DNA from: Asterella californica
Lineage: Eukaryota > Streptophyta > Marchantiopsida > Marchantiales > Aytoniaceae
Assembly (NCBI GenBank): GCA_036924285.1
Contig: JAYKYS010000004.1
Location: forward strand, 17,144,001-17,208,000
Reading direction: 5' to 3'
DNA length: 64,000 nt
Position 1 is the first letter of the stretch. Each line of letters opens with the position of its first letter. The notes beneath the pieces were generated by a model. It did no database searches and had not been told where the DNA came from. It worked only from the letters and a program-made list of their open reading frames with translations. A program made the translations under genes and the position numbers. Shown here piece after piece: positions 43,126 through 56,400 of the stretch.

Positions 43126-46100
43126 ATGTGGCATGGAATCGACTACGGGGTGTTTCAAGGAATAGTTTCCCTTATTGATAGGACGTTCAAATATTTCCTG
43201 TCAATCGACGGGGTTGGTCCTGTATAGAAGTCTACGTGACAGGTGAGTAGCCCCAACCTCTGCAAAAGAACTGTAACTCATGTTACAAAAACAGTTTCAA
43301 GATCAGTCTGTCCTAATTGTCGGATCTTTTCAGGGTTTTCTTTGTTTTCTTTTGAAGCGAGAGGAAACGAAAGATTTATTTTATGCTGCCGCATTAGTAC
43401 AGAGCGGTCTCACCATAAACGGATCACCGACCAAGATTTATATAGAATAATGATTTATTTGCGTTATCATCAGTTGGTCTGCTTTATGAGATCTTTCCAT
43501 CTGTTTTTGTTAGTGCTATTGTTAATATGCATGCAATCTGAACTTCTAGGAACTTGTGTTCTTTTGTTATCAGAGAATTATATAAGTATTAAATAAAAAA
43601 TATATATATTAAGTAGATGCAAAAAAATAATATATTCTATAGATGTTATTTGTTAGCTCATGTCTCGAAACACGGAGAGAGCAAGCAAAAACCCGTAAGT
43701 GTAAACTGGATCCTCGCGTTTCAGAAGGTACAAGTCCAAGGTACTGTACTCATGAATATATAATTTTAATTAGACGTTTAATTTAATATCTGCCGGAAGG
43801 ATTAGGTATTAAATTAAACGGACATGCATTTCCTTTCTTCCGAACTCAGAAGAGGATGACTATGCATGCTTAAAAAAAAATATGCGATATGAATAGAGTC
43901 TTCTTGCCGGGAGAGCTCAGTCCGTGCAAGGCAACCGCATTCGAAAGCACAGAGTGGAAAAAAATTTGAAATACTGACGTCACGGGCCGAGTTGCATAAT
44001 TAATGGATGATTTTGTAAAATTCAAAACAAGACAAAAATCGAAAAACAAGGTGAGATAGAAAACAAATATCGTTAATAGAAAACGGTAAAATTTATGATA
44101 CTAAAATGCTCGTCAGGAAGCACTTCGGGCTTCGGCACTCCGAGCCTCGCTGCGCTTCCTTCTTGATCTGGTTCAACGTCTCTTCCAGTGCGTAGATAGT
44201 TCTTTGGTGCGACAGAGTCGAAGCCTCTGGACTTGAAGAGTTGCTAGGTAACATAGTCTGATGGTGACCTTTAGCACCTTCCTGTAGTATTTGGTGGACG
44301 CCTCGTTCACCATTTTGAGGTATTGCTTATATTCTCCTTTGCGCGCTCTAACTCGTGCCTTGAGCTCTGCAAATCGAGCTGTTTTACCTTTACGGAGGAG
44401 ATTGGAGTCATTCTCCTCCATCCTCTTCCTGTGGAGGGGCAAGACACCAGACCTTGTCTCTCTCTTTTGGTTTCTGCGTTCGCCGTATGGAAACTGTTTG
44501 AGATGCAGCAAAGACGTGGACTTTCGTTTGCCCCGTTTCTTACTTCACACTTCCATATCTCCGAGAAAGATTTGTATCGCTGCCTAGCTAAACTTATGGA
44601 CCACCGATGTAGATAGTCTGAAAAGGTGAAACACGGGACACAATGAATAGCAAACGGATGGAAAGACCCCATAAAGCTTTACAAAGGAAAGAAGGACCCG
44701 AAGGGACAAACAACCAACGCTCAAAAGGGAAGAACACCGAGGCTAAGCCTCGCTATCAGTAGCTCTAAAGTCGCCAATCGCCTCTATAATGTCAGACACA
44801 TGTAAGTCAAAACTCTTGCATACAACTATCTGCAAAGTAGTCAGTAAAGATTGACGATATTGATATTTCTTTTCATAAATTTGTAGTACGAAATTTCTCA
44901 GTACGATGCTGTAAAGGATTCCTGTAACTACAGTAAAACTTTTTACAATTTTACGTACTAGTATGTAAAATTTACAGTCACAGGACGTTCTAAAACTATG
45001 CCCGAAAATTTAGGAATAGCGTGTTTACAGACGTTATGCAGTCCTTAACATGGTTGACATTTTGGACTTACAGTCTTTTCATCTGAATCCTGTAATTTTC
45101 ATCACAGGGAGAGCTTGGAATGACCCTACTGTCAACACTGTCTGACAGCTTATGCTTACTACCCTTGGACATCACTCTATTTTACAACCGATGTTTGAGA
45201 CCCCTAATAAACCTGTGGTTTTCGGGATCTTCTCAAATTAGAGTTCACATAAGTTTATGTTTAGAGTTATTTACTTTGCGCATGCCGCGACGCGACTTTG
45301 ATCGGAAATTCTGCGCAATACGTTTGTGGTTTCGATGTTTTCTCCCGGTCGATACTCTTTATGAGTGAAAGTCCAGTTCTTTTAGTCATAAGAATGTAAT
45401 GATTCCCCTTGAAACGAAAGGTATCTGGCGTCATAAGTTTAGTAAACGAGATGGTTTCAAGAACCAAGTCTATAGTTTCCGAGATGCCGTTACTTGACAT
45501 TAGTACTGCTTTGAGTCGCAATTAAGATCTAGACTTTGAGGAAAACCGCTCCGTGCAAAGTATATACTTCACTGAGACTTCCTCATCACGCGGGAATGAA
45601 CCGTATTAACCGTAACCGATAGATCTTCAATCGTTGTCATACTTTACTGCTATCTTGCTATATTTGGGACTCTTTCCGTTGACCTAGAAATCATCTTGGA
45701 CTCAAACGTTCTCGTGACGTGAAGAATCCGCAACTATTGCTGCTGGGAAGTTGACGGCATAATTATGACGTGACTTGGGAGCTTGACGGAATGATGTTGA
45801 CGTTGAAGGCCAGATTGTGACAAATTAATCTTGCCTGACAGGTTTGCACGCGAAGGTGACGGGCTCCTGACAAGACGAAGGTTGGCGGTGACGGGTGGTG
45901 TCGGGTTGCGTGTGGGACTTCCCTGCTCTGCTTTTGGTGCTGTGTCGTGTATGCCGGACTACAGTTTCTGTGGGAGGGCGTTCATCGTGTGCCGCTGCTC
46001 AGCATTTTAGCCCATGGAGTCAAACCTCTGCAGCAAAGTAATTAATTCTTTCATCTTTTATCGACCGGAAGGCTGCAGCCACGACAAAGCTGTATGTTGT

Positions 46101-46979
46101 GTTTCGCTATGTAGCGGTCAATGGGCAGACGACGGAAGGAAAGTGCTGTGGCAATGGGCTCCGCTCTAATTTGCCATGTGAAAGATACGCTTAAACACAC
46201 AATCCCACGCTGATTAGCTTAGCACGACAGAGAACGAAGGATTCAGATCTTTCGTTCGTTCGGATCAGCAAAAATGCATGAGACGAGGAGGAAACGATGA
46301 CCGAGTGGGACCCACAGCTCAATTGGGCAACATAGTTTCAAGGCCTGGATGAGAGGGTTGGCGACGCAGACGGGACCACAGGAGGAGTAGCAGTTTGAGC
46401 TGATTGAAGGAAAATCAGGAGTTCAGTCCGTCTCATGCTAGCAAACCATGGAAAGTCCTGAGGCATGCATCTTGCACCATTCGTCGTCCTTTTCTCCCAT
46501 CCTTCTGCCCGCTGCTCCATGACGCATTAGAAATGCTCCACTCGTTCATACCACGTTTGATTGGGACGTTAGTCCTCTCTGTGTAAATGGTTTCGTCAGA
46601 GAGAGAGAAATTCTTGAGCTTTATTTACAAGTCAATTAAACGCTGAACGAACCTTGTTCGTTCTAGGAACGCAAAAATTATGGAACTGGTGCGAGCTGTA
46701 AAAATTTCTAGTTATTCCTGTCTCTGTTATGCCTCTGACATGGACTCTCAACGCACAAGGTACAGGGTCACATTAGTTGGCCGCTGAAAGCTATCGATGA
46801 TAAATAGTTGCTGGATCCTGGTGGTTGCCAGGCGTGTAGGTTGTCTTATCGTTTAATGTCTCTTTCGGGTTCTTACAAATCAAATCCGTAGAGTTAGAGG
46901 TGACGTCCGAAAGCTCCTGACAAGAAGATGGTAGCAGTGTTGAACACTAGAGACAATTGATGTCTTGTGCGCACTGTGA
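43126..46979. other. Intergenic stretch without recognised genes
   Basis: Short open frames occur (43243-43596 plus; 44173-44672 minus, in two overlapping frames) but carry no recognisable domain. A stretch near 44620-44672 resembles part of the inverted repeat (1560-1614 and 41550-41600). A 14-bp-stem hairpin lies at 43775-43820. From about 45540 to 46979 nothing is seen beyond low-scoring frames. This region should hold the promoter and any first exon(s) of the DEMETER-like gene, but no clear TATA box or start was identified. Confidence 0.6.
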
Positions 46980-49900
46980 CAGGTTCAGACAAGGCGACCA
47001 CAGCGGCGGCTTGATAGCCGATCGCCCACCGAAGGCTCAACCAAATGCGAGAGGGCGGAGCTTCAGCTTCTTTTTCCGGACCAGATAGTTGCCTGCTCTG
47101 ATACAAACGACACACATGCGGATGGGTTAAGGACTTCGTCTGCTCAATTGCTCTATGGGACGCCCACTTCGAGCAATCCCAGCGGAGGTGAAGTCGAGAA
47201 GTGTGGCGAAACCAAAACTAAAAGAGGCAGCTCAGAAGTCTTGAAGTGGGGCGTGAAGAAGGTCAGGAAAGGTCCCGTTAGTCCTAAAGCGTTTGAGGGG
47301 AATAGCTTAATCACTCCAGCAAACGAGGACCCTGAACAACACCCTGTCAGGAAAGTTCCAAAACAGAGGAGAACGCAAACTCCATGTTCTACACCGCCAC
47401 TAAACAGTAAAGGAAAATCATCTACACCAAAGATGATTAGGAATGAGAGTACCCCAATGGTGGCACGCATGGAAACGTGGTCGAAGACTTCCCCACAAGT
47501 CCCTGCAGGGCCAGTAACACCCGTCCCTGATAGACAGAAAAGACCCCAGAAAAGGAAATCACTTCATGCTCTCAGTGATGTTCACCGTCCACACGGAAAT
47601 CTAGGTTCTGCTCAGGAGTGTATGATGGAACCCAAGTCTCCAGCGACAGCAAGGATGTTAGACACAGATTCAGGTGAAATTAAGGTGGTCATTCCGCTAC
47701 GGAGGGAGCTCTTTAATACAGAGCAGACGGTTCTTGCAACTCCTGCTGCTGCTATTCAGTCACCCGCTGCATCGGAGAAGTTTCAGGTTCAGGCTGGGGA
47801 GTGGGCATGCCCAAATTTGGAATCTGGGCATGACGGTAACCAAATTGAATGGGCCGTTGCAGACTGTGACCCATTGCTCGGCAGGAATGGACTATCGGCT
47901 AATAGGGGTGAGTATGGAACGGGGTATCCGAACGGGGTTCATATCGTAGAGGACGCTTTCAAGCAACAACATTCTGATGAATATCTAGAGGGTGTGATCT
48001 CCGAGTTTGATCCTTCCACCCCTGTGAAGTTCAGCATTGCGAAAAAACCCAGGGGAAATTTAAAAGTGCAGATGCGTACGGAGCAGGAGTTTCTCTACAG
48101 TGACGACGAAGACATTCTATCTGCTGGTTGTGGTAGCGAAGGTGCAGCGCTGAAAAGTGCAGATTTCTTTCCGGCTTTGAGTAGTAGGAGAAAAAAGCAA
48201 AATAGTTCCATTGACCTAAACAAGCCTCCTTCACCGAGCAGTGATGAGCCTCCAGTTTGTCTCGCTGAGAAACCACCAGATCCAAATGAAAAGATATCAA
48301 GAAAGAAGCATCCGAGACCGAGGGTTTTGAAAGATGTGACCAAGCCTGTTCGCGTCCCCAAGCCTGAGAAGGCTTCTACTGCGAGGAAGGCACAGAGCAC
48401 TAAGCCCAAGAGGACAAAGAACACTGACTCACAAGATGCTGAGATGGGGCAGCAAAATGTTTACCCAGGTTCCGGGTCCTATGAAGAGCAGGCAGAAATG
48501 GGAGTTCCCGAACCGCTCCAGCGAGAGGACTCATTAGAAAGTATTTGCAAACCTTGGAGGATGAGAGCAGCTGCCCGTTTGAGAAAGAGCAGCAGACTCT
48601 CAGTTCAGACTCTGGAAGGTGAGTCGATCCGAGCAATCCATGGTGTTGCTATGGGACTTGCAGACCTTAAACTCACCGACGAGGCGAGTACGGCAATTGT
48701 ATTACATTGCAGTGCACAAAGAGCTATTGTGCCATATGCAAGACCACGACTGAAGCCGTTCAAGCCCAAGGTTCAGCTAGGAGCTGACGATCTGCAGTGG
48801 TGGAAGCTTGTCATGGCTCATGGTCCATGTTATGAAGACAAAAGTGATGAAGCGACTGCAGAGAAGTGGGCAAAGGAGAGGTTCGTGTTTAAGCTAAGAC
48901 CTGATAAGTTTATACAAGTTATGCACGAAGTACAAGGTGTGTTAACTAACACTCATGCTCATGTCATGTGAGTTTACCTTTTGGTTCTCTTATTGTGTTA
49001 AGTGTCTGACTCTATATATCTCTGGTGAAATAGGTACATAACGACGATAGGTAATGTACAAGACTAATTTCACATGCGCATTAGAGTCTTCTCCTTCCCA
49101 GAGGTCATGAACTCACGTATCTTTCAGGATATCTAGTACACTAGAACTAGGAGCGCATCCTTACCCGCTGATGCAAAGGCTAACGAACTTCTGATACAGG
49201 TAATAGACGGTTCTCAAAATGGATGGGTTCCGTCATTGATTCCGTTGTGGGTGCCTTTCTTACGCAAAATGTGTCAGATCATCTGTCCAGGTGACGCTCT
49301 GAGGTTATACCATAAGAGCTTCGGTTTTCGTTTCATTTCCCCAACTATTTCTTTTATATCTTTGAGAGCAGCAAAGAGTGTAAGTGCAACCTGCGCTAAC
49401 TTACAATGGTGTGCTTGCAGCTCTGCCTTCATGTTGCTAGCTGCCAGATTTCCTGTTTCTGCCTCTTCCAGAGAGAACATCTTCACAGAAGTAAGAGTTG
49501 AAGAGACTTTTGAGCCAGAGGAAAGCTACACTGTTGCCACACCCTTGAGAACGAGACATGCTGATCATAAGGATTATGTCGTTGAGGAACCAACCACAAC
49601 CACAACTGATGTCCCCTACACAGTTGAAGAACCTTCCGTTGCTGGAGTCCCATCCACTGTTGAAGAGCTGGAGAAAGAACACATAGAGTTCTGGGATCCA
49701 TTGCGCTCTATACAAAATGGTCAGACTCACATGGAAAGCCAGGATCAGATTGATCATACTAGTTGTACTGAGGTACAAGATACGAGTCCAGGGAAGTTTA
49801 AAATACGGGATGATCTTGAAGATGAGAACCCAGTAGAGTCCAGTGTCCCGCAAGATGTTGAAGATAACAATTCCTCGATCCGTGACGCCCCTGAAGAATG

Positions 49901-50240
49901 TAGGGTTGAAAGTCCCTTGATTGATCACCTTCAGAGCACAGTTGCGGTTCAGCTTCCTTCTGATAGTGTTTCCTCTGTGGAAGAGAAGGTGAAAATTTCT
50001 TATATTGGTCTAACTGGCTCAGAGAGGGCCAAGTTGGAACAAAATAAGACAAAAAGTAAGGATAAAGTCGATTGGGAGGAAGTGCGGAAGTCCTTCGCAG
50101 AACAATCGTCCAATGGAGCTTCTCAAAGTTTAGTGGAAGATGCAGTCGATTGGGGAGCAGTTCGGGATATTGATGTGGATCAGATTGCCAGTGTGATCAA
50201 AGAAAGAGGAATGAACAACATGCTTGCAGGAAGAATTAAG
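46980..50240 (+). CDS. DEMETER/ROS1-like DNA glycosylase, N-terminal half only
   Basis: DEMETER/ROS1 proteins remove 5-methylcytosine from DNA in the plant nucleus. Three exons are visible. Exon a is open from 46980 to 48936, exon b is 49200-49290, and exon c is 49421-50240; all have GT-AG borders and matching phases. The first exon has a Lys-rich, disordered region and then the conserved start of the catalytic region (WWKLVMAHG, EKWAKERFVFKLRPDKF, MHEVQG). Exons b and c give NRRFSKWMGSVIDSVVGAFL, TQNVSDHLS and SSAFMLLAARFP, the first glycosylase segment. An acidic, variable insert and VDWGAVRDIDVDQIASVIKE, RGMNNMLAGRIK follow. The HhH-GPD segment, 4Fe-4S cysteines and C-terminal domains should come next but are not found up to 57510. 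No ATG lies in frame before 47433, so the 5' end is unresolved. It cannot be a working glycosylase as seen. Confidence 0.85.
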
Positions 50241-50369
50241 GTTAGTTTTCCCATGTTCCCATTCATTCAAACACCGTACGAGATTCAGTCAGGGATTTCT
50301 TTGTCAGAATCTTCTTAATTTCACTCAACACTGTGATGCTGAATGTGGTGAAACAGGGTCACGCAAGAC

Positions 50370-50398
50370 AGCAATCGTTGGAAGCTCCAACGATTGCT
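50370..50398. repeat. Hairpin at the DEMETER-like/EDR2-like junction
   Basis: A perfect 13-bp inverted repeat (AGCAATCGTTGGA and its complement) surrounds a 3-nt loop AGC. It sits in the 191-bp gap between the last DEMETER-like exon and the first visible EDR2-like exon. Confidence 0.85.
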
Positions 50399-50431
50399 CC
50401 CCTGACTTCGTTTTTTCCATGTGGAGCCCAG

Positions 50432-53400
50432 GCGGAGTATGAAATGGAGAGGGCTAGCAGTCGCAGGTTGATGAATACCGAGGACGAGTAAGACTCTACC
50501 GCAGGCTGTATCAAATGTAGACATAAATTTCATCTTGCTCTAAGGATGGGTTCATCGCAGAGCTGACTGCATTTATTTTCGCATCCATTTATCCATAAAA
50601 AATTGTGTTGTTGTAGATTCAAACTGAATGGTCCTCGGCACCACCGTTCATACTCACGAGGCCTGAACAAGCTCATCACTATAGGAGGAAGAGGTGTGTT
50701 TTCCACGTCAAAAATATATTTTCCAACTCGACGGGAGTTCATCTCTTATGCAGAAGGATGTATCAGGTGTAAGCCAGTAGGTTTAAGTGCGGCACTCGTA
50801 TTATAATTGACATCTGGTAGAGCATGGCTTGGTGGATAAACACCTAACCGCCGGTCATCCACTCCAGGACCGGAATTTCTGCTAAGACGAGCTTCAATGG
50901 TCAGTCCACACACCACTGAAGATTCGTGCTACCAGAGGGAAGGAGATACAGTTGATCAGGCGGAATGGAGGTGCTTTCGCACTGTAAATGGTGGGTGAAA
51001 TTTAATTTCTACTGCTACTCCATTGAAGACATTAGAACTAAGGGGCTGCAGTCGACCCTGCAGCCTGTCTATCGTGAAGGCTTTTGGCTCTAGTTATACA
51101 TCGTGAATCCCCCATCATTGAACATATTTTGTTTCCTTACATTCCTTCAACTGACGTTGGGCATGCGTGGTACATGTTGTTCTTGAATGGTAGGTCTTCG
51201 TATTTTCGAAGATGTTGCAGCTTCGAAGGTAATGATCTTTTCTACAAAGTTGTGCTATAAGTTCTGTTATTCTGTGCATATATTCTCACGAATATTTGGT
51301 GGACCTGGAGATAGTCTAAACGCTTATTCATACAATTCGTTACTTGCGGTTTGCGTCTCTGGGTATGTTATTTCCGTGGCACCTTAGTCCTATGTAGTTG
51401 GTTCTTGCAAACCTTAAGCTAAAAGCTTAAAGCTGGTTAAAAGCTAACCACGTTTACCGAACATACGAGCATGAACATGGAATGCTATGTACTTGTCTCC
51501 CTTGTGGACGGTTGAACTGAGAGTGGTACTTGGACAGGCTGAAAAAGGTACCATTATGAAGTCTGTTGGGGTCGTTGATGCTGCCCCGGACACTATCTTC
51601 GAAATGGTCATGAGTTTGGAGAAATCGTTGAGATATGAGTGAGTAGCGTCCCCAGTGGCTCCAGATTGGTCATTAATTGCGTTTGATATGATGTGCAGTG
51701 CTGAGGATCACTACGCTCGCCATTCTCATGCATATGTTTTTCCCTGTGGGATCCGGTGGCGGTTGCTCCACAGGTGGGACGTCCTGACAGCAGATTTGGA
51801 ACTCGTGGAGCAACTCGACGGCCACTCCGACATAGTCTACGGGACTTTTGACCCCAAGTATTTTAAGAGGTGAATTGCAAAGTTCAGTAATGAATTTTTC
51901 TTCTCAGAATAGCGTCGTGATGTAACGATATCGATGTGACATGTTCGAATAAAGGGTTCAGAAGTTGTTGACTTGTCGGACTCCGCTGTTAGTTTAATGT
52001 CCTTGTTAGGACTTAACATTAATCTAACAGCGGAAGACTTGTCGGAGGCATCCAGCTTGTCTAAGCATCCCAGCTATCTCCAAGTTCACCTCTCTTAGAT
52101 TTCTGAACTGGAAATGTGGCGCACAATCCATTCCCAGGGTGAAATCTTATACTTATCTAGGGGTGGAATTTTGAGACGATTGCATGTGCGAGGATACATC
52201 CCTTAAATCTGCTGAGAAAGGCCATGTAAAGGTAAATGGGTTAGGCAATTCCTTGTCAGTAGAGACATTTCATTCACAACTAACGTTGCTGTATTCTTGC
52301 ACACCACACTACCTGCACTCGAATAAGAGCTGCGGTTTGGAATGCTAATTCCAAATATAGAGATCGACGGGAGGCTATCAACTTGAAAGCTTTCCGGGTA
52401 ATGATGGGTGCTGCCTTTACTAGCACAGAAAAGGCGATGTGTGATGTATAGAACATTGGAAGATCGGAGGGACATAGCGAAGTTAAGTGGCCATGGAACT
52501 TGGAAGATTAACGTCCAATAGATACCCAAGAAGTTATTCGGGACCACTTGAGTGCAAGACAGACCTGTCAAGAAAGCCGGGAGTAGGCCAGAGACGGTGT
52601 CAAGAGATCATGAGAGGTACAGACCTATCAGAGAACCTCTGGAACATGTTCGAATCCGCCATGGAATAGACTGTGAAGGGAGTGGGGTTAAAATTTCCCG
52701 ACTAAAGAAAAAGACAGAATCGTCATCAACCTCTTTGATGGAGAGAGTATCCGGAAGAACTCGAAGTTTCAAGAACTACCTTACAAGCACCCCAACCTTG
52801 GGCTCTAGGCTAAGTTTAAGTTCCGAGCAGGTACCCATCCCTCTGAATGCCAAGAAGAATGAACCTCAGTTGGAGGTGTACACTGTATGCCTGTGCATTA
52901 TTTGATGGATTGTGTAACATAGAGTGTAGAGCAGTTGCCTTGTTGTCCAGCACGTTTTGGAATTAGCCTTAAAACCTTCTTAGCTGGAAGATCGAAAGGT
53001 AAGGACCAAACGTCCTTCACGGTAAGTCGTGTTTCTTCTTCTGTAAGTCTTTCCCCTTTCCAGGTGGTTGGTTCTTCTATTTCTCTTCTTCTCAACCCAT
53101 CTCGGGTTTCAGAGCGCGGGGTTTGTGGTCGAAAGTCTACGCCATGGAATGCGTTATGGTACTTCTCTCACACTCGTACGTTGGTTGGACGCTCTGAAAC
53201 AGATGGCACGCAAAGAGAGATTTTGTTTTCTCGCGGTATTGGCGTCGTGATCAAGATGGTTCCTACTGTAAGTTCGAACCGAATCGAATCTCAACGTGTT
53301 TAATGTGTCGTTAATCATCCTCTTTAAGTTCTTATCAGTTTTGCTCTGGGCTGACTTTTATCTGTTATTGACTCCACGCAGTAATCCATCAAATTTCCAC

Positions 53401-56400
53401 TATACACAAGACCAAGCCAGTAAGACATGGATACCAGCGTATCGATTTCAATCGTAAGTAGACGCTATTGTATTCTATTCTTTCCATGCATTAATGCACT
53501 GTTTGGGGAACTTCCACAGTTGTCTTTTACAGTGCGCTTGGATGCATAAGTTAGTTGCGCTTGTTATCGCACGTTGGGGGGGGGGGGGGGGGGGGGGTAA
53601 AATTTAGTCCTTGTTCATTTGCTCTTGGTTCGAAGTCTCTGTTTAAGCTTGTTACCTTTGGTCTTTCCTGGCGTGTTCTACGCGATTCTGCTTCCTGCTA
53701 CAGCTGGTATCTGGGAGATTACTCCTCTTCCTGCGAGGCCTGGGGCCAATGCACCACGATCTTTGGTCACTCAGATTATGGAAGTCAAATCGACTGGATG
53801 GGGTCGTTGGAAGGCCAGTCATTATGCAAAATTTCACAAGACTGTTCCTTGTGTTATGCTCTGCCGTATTGCAGGTTTGTTCCATCTGATAGATATGTCT
53901 GACTCGGAGTACCTTTCTGTGTTTTTGTTTCTTTTCCTTTGTTTAATTTGTTGGTGTATTATCTTTATAGTAAGTTTTAGTTCATAAGTATCTTCTATGA
54001 GTGACAGCTTTTTTCGCGTGGACATCGCAACTTCTGAGTTGTGACCTATTAGATTTTTTATCTGTTTGTCAGGGCTCAGAGAGTTCTTTGCAGCGAAGCC
54101 AGAGCTTAGCATGACACCGGAGGCAGCAGAACGAGTTAAAATGGGAACAAGTCCTAAGGCGGGGAGAAAATCGTCAGATTCTCCGGATTCACCTCCTGAA
54201 TCACTGGTTCAGGTTCCCGAGTCCAACGAAGAATTTTATGACGCTATTATGGGTGCAGAGCCAGCTGATGATACAGAAGGTGGAGATAGTGAAGAAGATG
54301 AGAGCAAGTCTGCCCACAAGGTCTGCAGTGAGGATGCTGTCCTTTTTCGATAATTTGATGAATCTCTGTGGGCGCAAGAGGCGCTTTTTCTTTCCCACAG
54401 TATGGAACTTCGCTTCTCCAAAATTTGCTTCTGTCGCTGCTAAGGTCATTGTTGATTTGAGTTCTGGCTAGGATATAGATTTCTTAGGACTCCTAGGGAA
54501 ATAGCGACTTGGTTATCTGTTTGGGTTAAATCTTATAGTCGAGTCTTGCTGATACCTGACCTGAAAATTCTTGATCTCAGACTCCGGGTCATAGCCACAG
54601 ATTCAGGGCTCTTTCGTGGAGTGTTATGATGGGTCTACCCAGTAAGCGACCACCAGGTATTGTCAGGACCTCTGATTTGATATTGGACTTGTTCTTTTCC
54701 TGAGATGAGGACATTTGTTCATATTAGTCAAAATTAGTCGCGCTTGTCTTAAGACCCTTAACAATGGGCGAGAAGATGTTTACACGTTCATGTTATTAAT
54801 ATATAAAATCCATCTGCAGCTAGAGAAGAGAATGGTGAGCTGGTGCTTAGTGCGCTACCTGTAACCATTAATGCAAGCGCTTCTAAAGGCACTTTGCGAC
54901 GTAGTGTATACGATAAAGATAGTGATTGCTGGTCCGAACCTGGTGGCAAGGGGTTCATGGTCCGAGGACGGACCTACAATGACGATGGTCTCAAGGTAAG
55001 CAACTTGCTGTCGCTTACAGACTACTTTTACTTGTTTATGTTACCCGAAACGTATGTGGTTAGTTCTTGCATCGGGCGGCTAATCATATAGACCGGCGTA
55101 TCTTGTTTTTCTAAAGCAGAGGACCCTGGGTTATACATTTTAGATACATCAGGTTATTGATGTATCGTTCTCCTTACTATGTACGTGTATGGCTCAATTT
55201 TCAGCGTATGTAGATAGTTCTTGATTTCTAGTCCTATATACATATACCGTGATAGAGCGGCGTATAGGAGCTTCTCACTTACATACTACCAAAAGAGATT
55301 CAGAAAAGACACGAACTCCACGGACTCAGCTGCCCTACTTTCAGCATCCCTGGTGAAAGTGCCGCAGATGGTTTTCAAGCCTTTTCCACTCAGGGATATT
55401 GAGTTCATCCTTTTAGAGGCCGTAGGTTGAGGGTCCAGTCAGCATATTGTTGCCTAGTAGAGGTGGGAATGGAGCTCAGCGCCATGGGGAGTGAAATCAT
55501 GAATGTTATTATGTTTGAAGTATACCTCTAATCGGTCTGTACCCCGTTGGGCAAAATTGCAGGTTCCAGGAACGGATCCCCTGTTAAAGTTGATGGCTGT
55601 TGACTGGATGTATTCAGAGGAGAGAGTCGACTTCGTCGCAAAGAACTCGAATTCTATTGTGCAGGTGTTTATTCTTGGGATTTTGTCGAGCTAGAAGTGA
55701 CTCTGAGTTAGTGTGATACAGTAATTAAAGGAAGAACTTATCAGCTGGTAGAGATCGATGGTTAGCGGCGTACATTGAGCATAGTTCATCTCTGAAGTGA
55801 AATAGGGATGAAAGCCGCTAACTTTGAACATAGTTCATCCTCTGAAGTGAGTAGGGATGTAAAATGCTCTGGGTTACTTTTGGAAAATCAGCAGCTGGGC
55901 CACACGATCTTGAAGCGATCAACGGGGAATGGAAAAGAAGGTTAACATGATTTGGGTTGTGTTCGCTTGCACGTGTTTCTACGTTTTTTGTTTTGGTTTC
56001 TGTTCCTTTGTTCATATTTGTCCTTGTTATTTCGTACTTATTGCAGTCTGCTGCCGGGAAGACGGCACCGTTCATCCTTGTCGTCAATCTGCAGGTATAT
56101 TACTCTTCCCTAGAACGATGCGTATTTCAAGTTTCACATGTACTTGAAGTGAATCACGGATGCCTTAATGTAAATGTTGTAGAGCTTTGATTACCTGCGC
56201 TAAATATGCGTGCAGGTCCCAGCAAAGCCAAACTACAGTATGGTTTTCTATTATGTTGCAGATAGGCCAGTCAGAAAAGGATCATTGCTTGATCAATTTG
56301 TAAATGGGGACGATGCATATCGGAATGCACGATTTAAGCTTATTCCAAGTATAGTTGAGGTGAGTCATATCTCGTACGCTCTCGAATGAGGAAGTAAACT

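Noticed and set aside
49236..49420. Continuous reading of the 360-codon frame from 49236
   Set aside because: The stretch before 49421 reads in a different frame from exon 49200-49290 and ends in a clear CAG acceptor. The conserved DEMETER-like motif is only restored by splicing 49290 to 49421.
50815..50890. tRNA-like stretch (TGGTAGAGCATGGCTTGG)
   Set aside because: It resembles a D-arm, but no T-loop GTTCRA or paired acceptor stem follows, and its end overlaps a well-supported EDR2-like exon (50868-50990).
52552..52905. 117-codon open frame in the long EDR2-like intron
   Set aside because: It is not similar to EDR2 family sequence, and the flanking exons join in phase without it.
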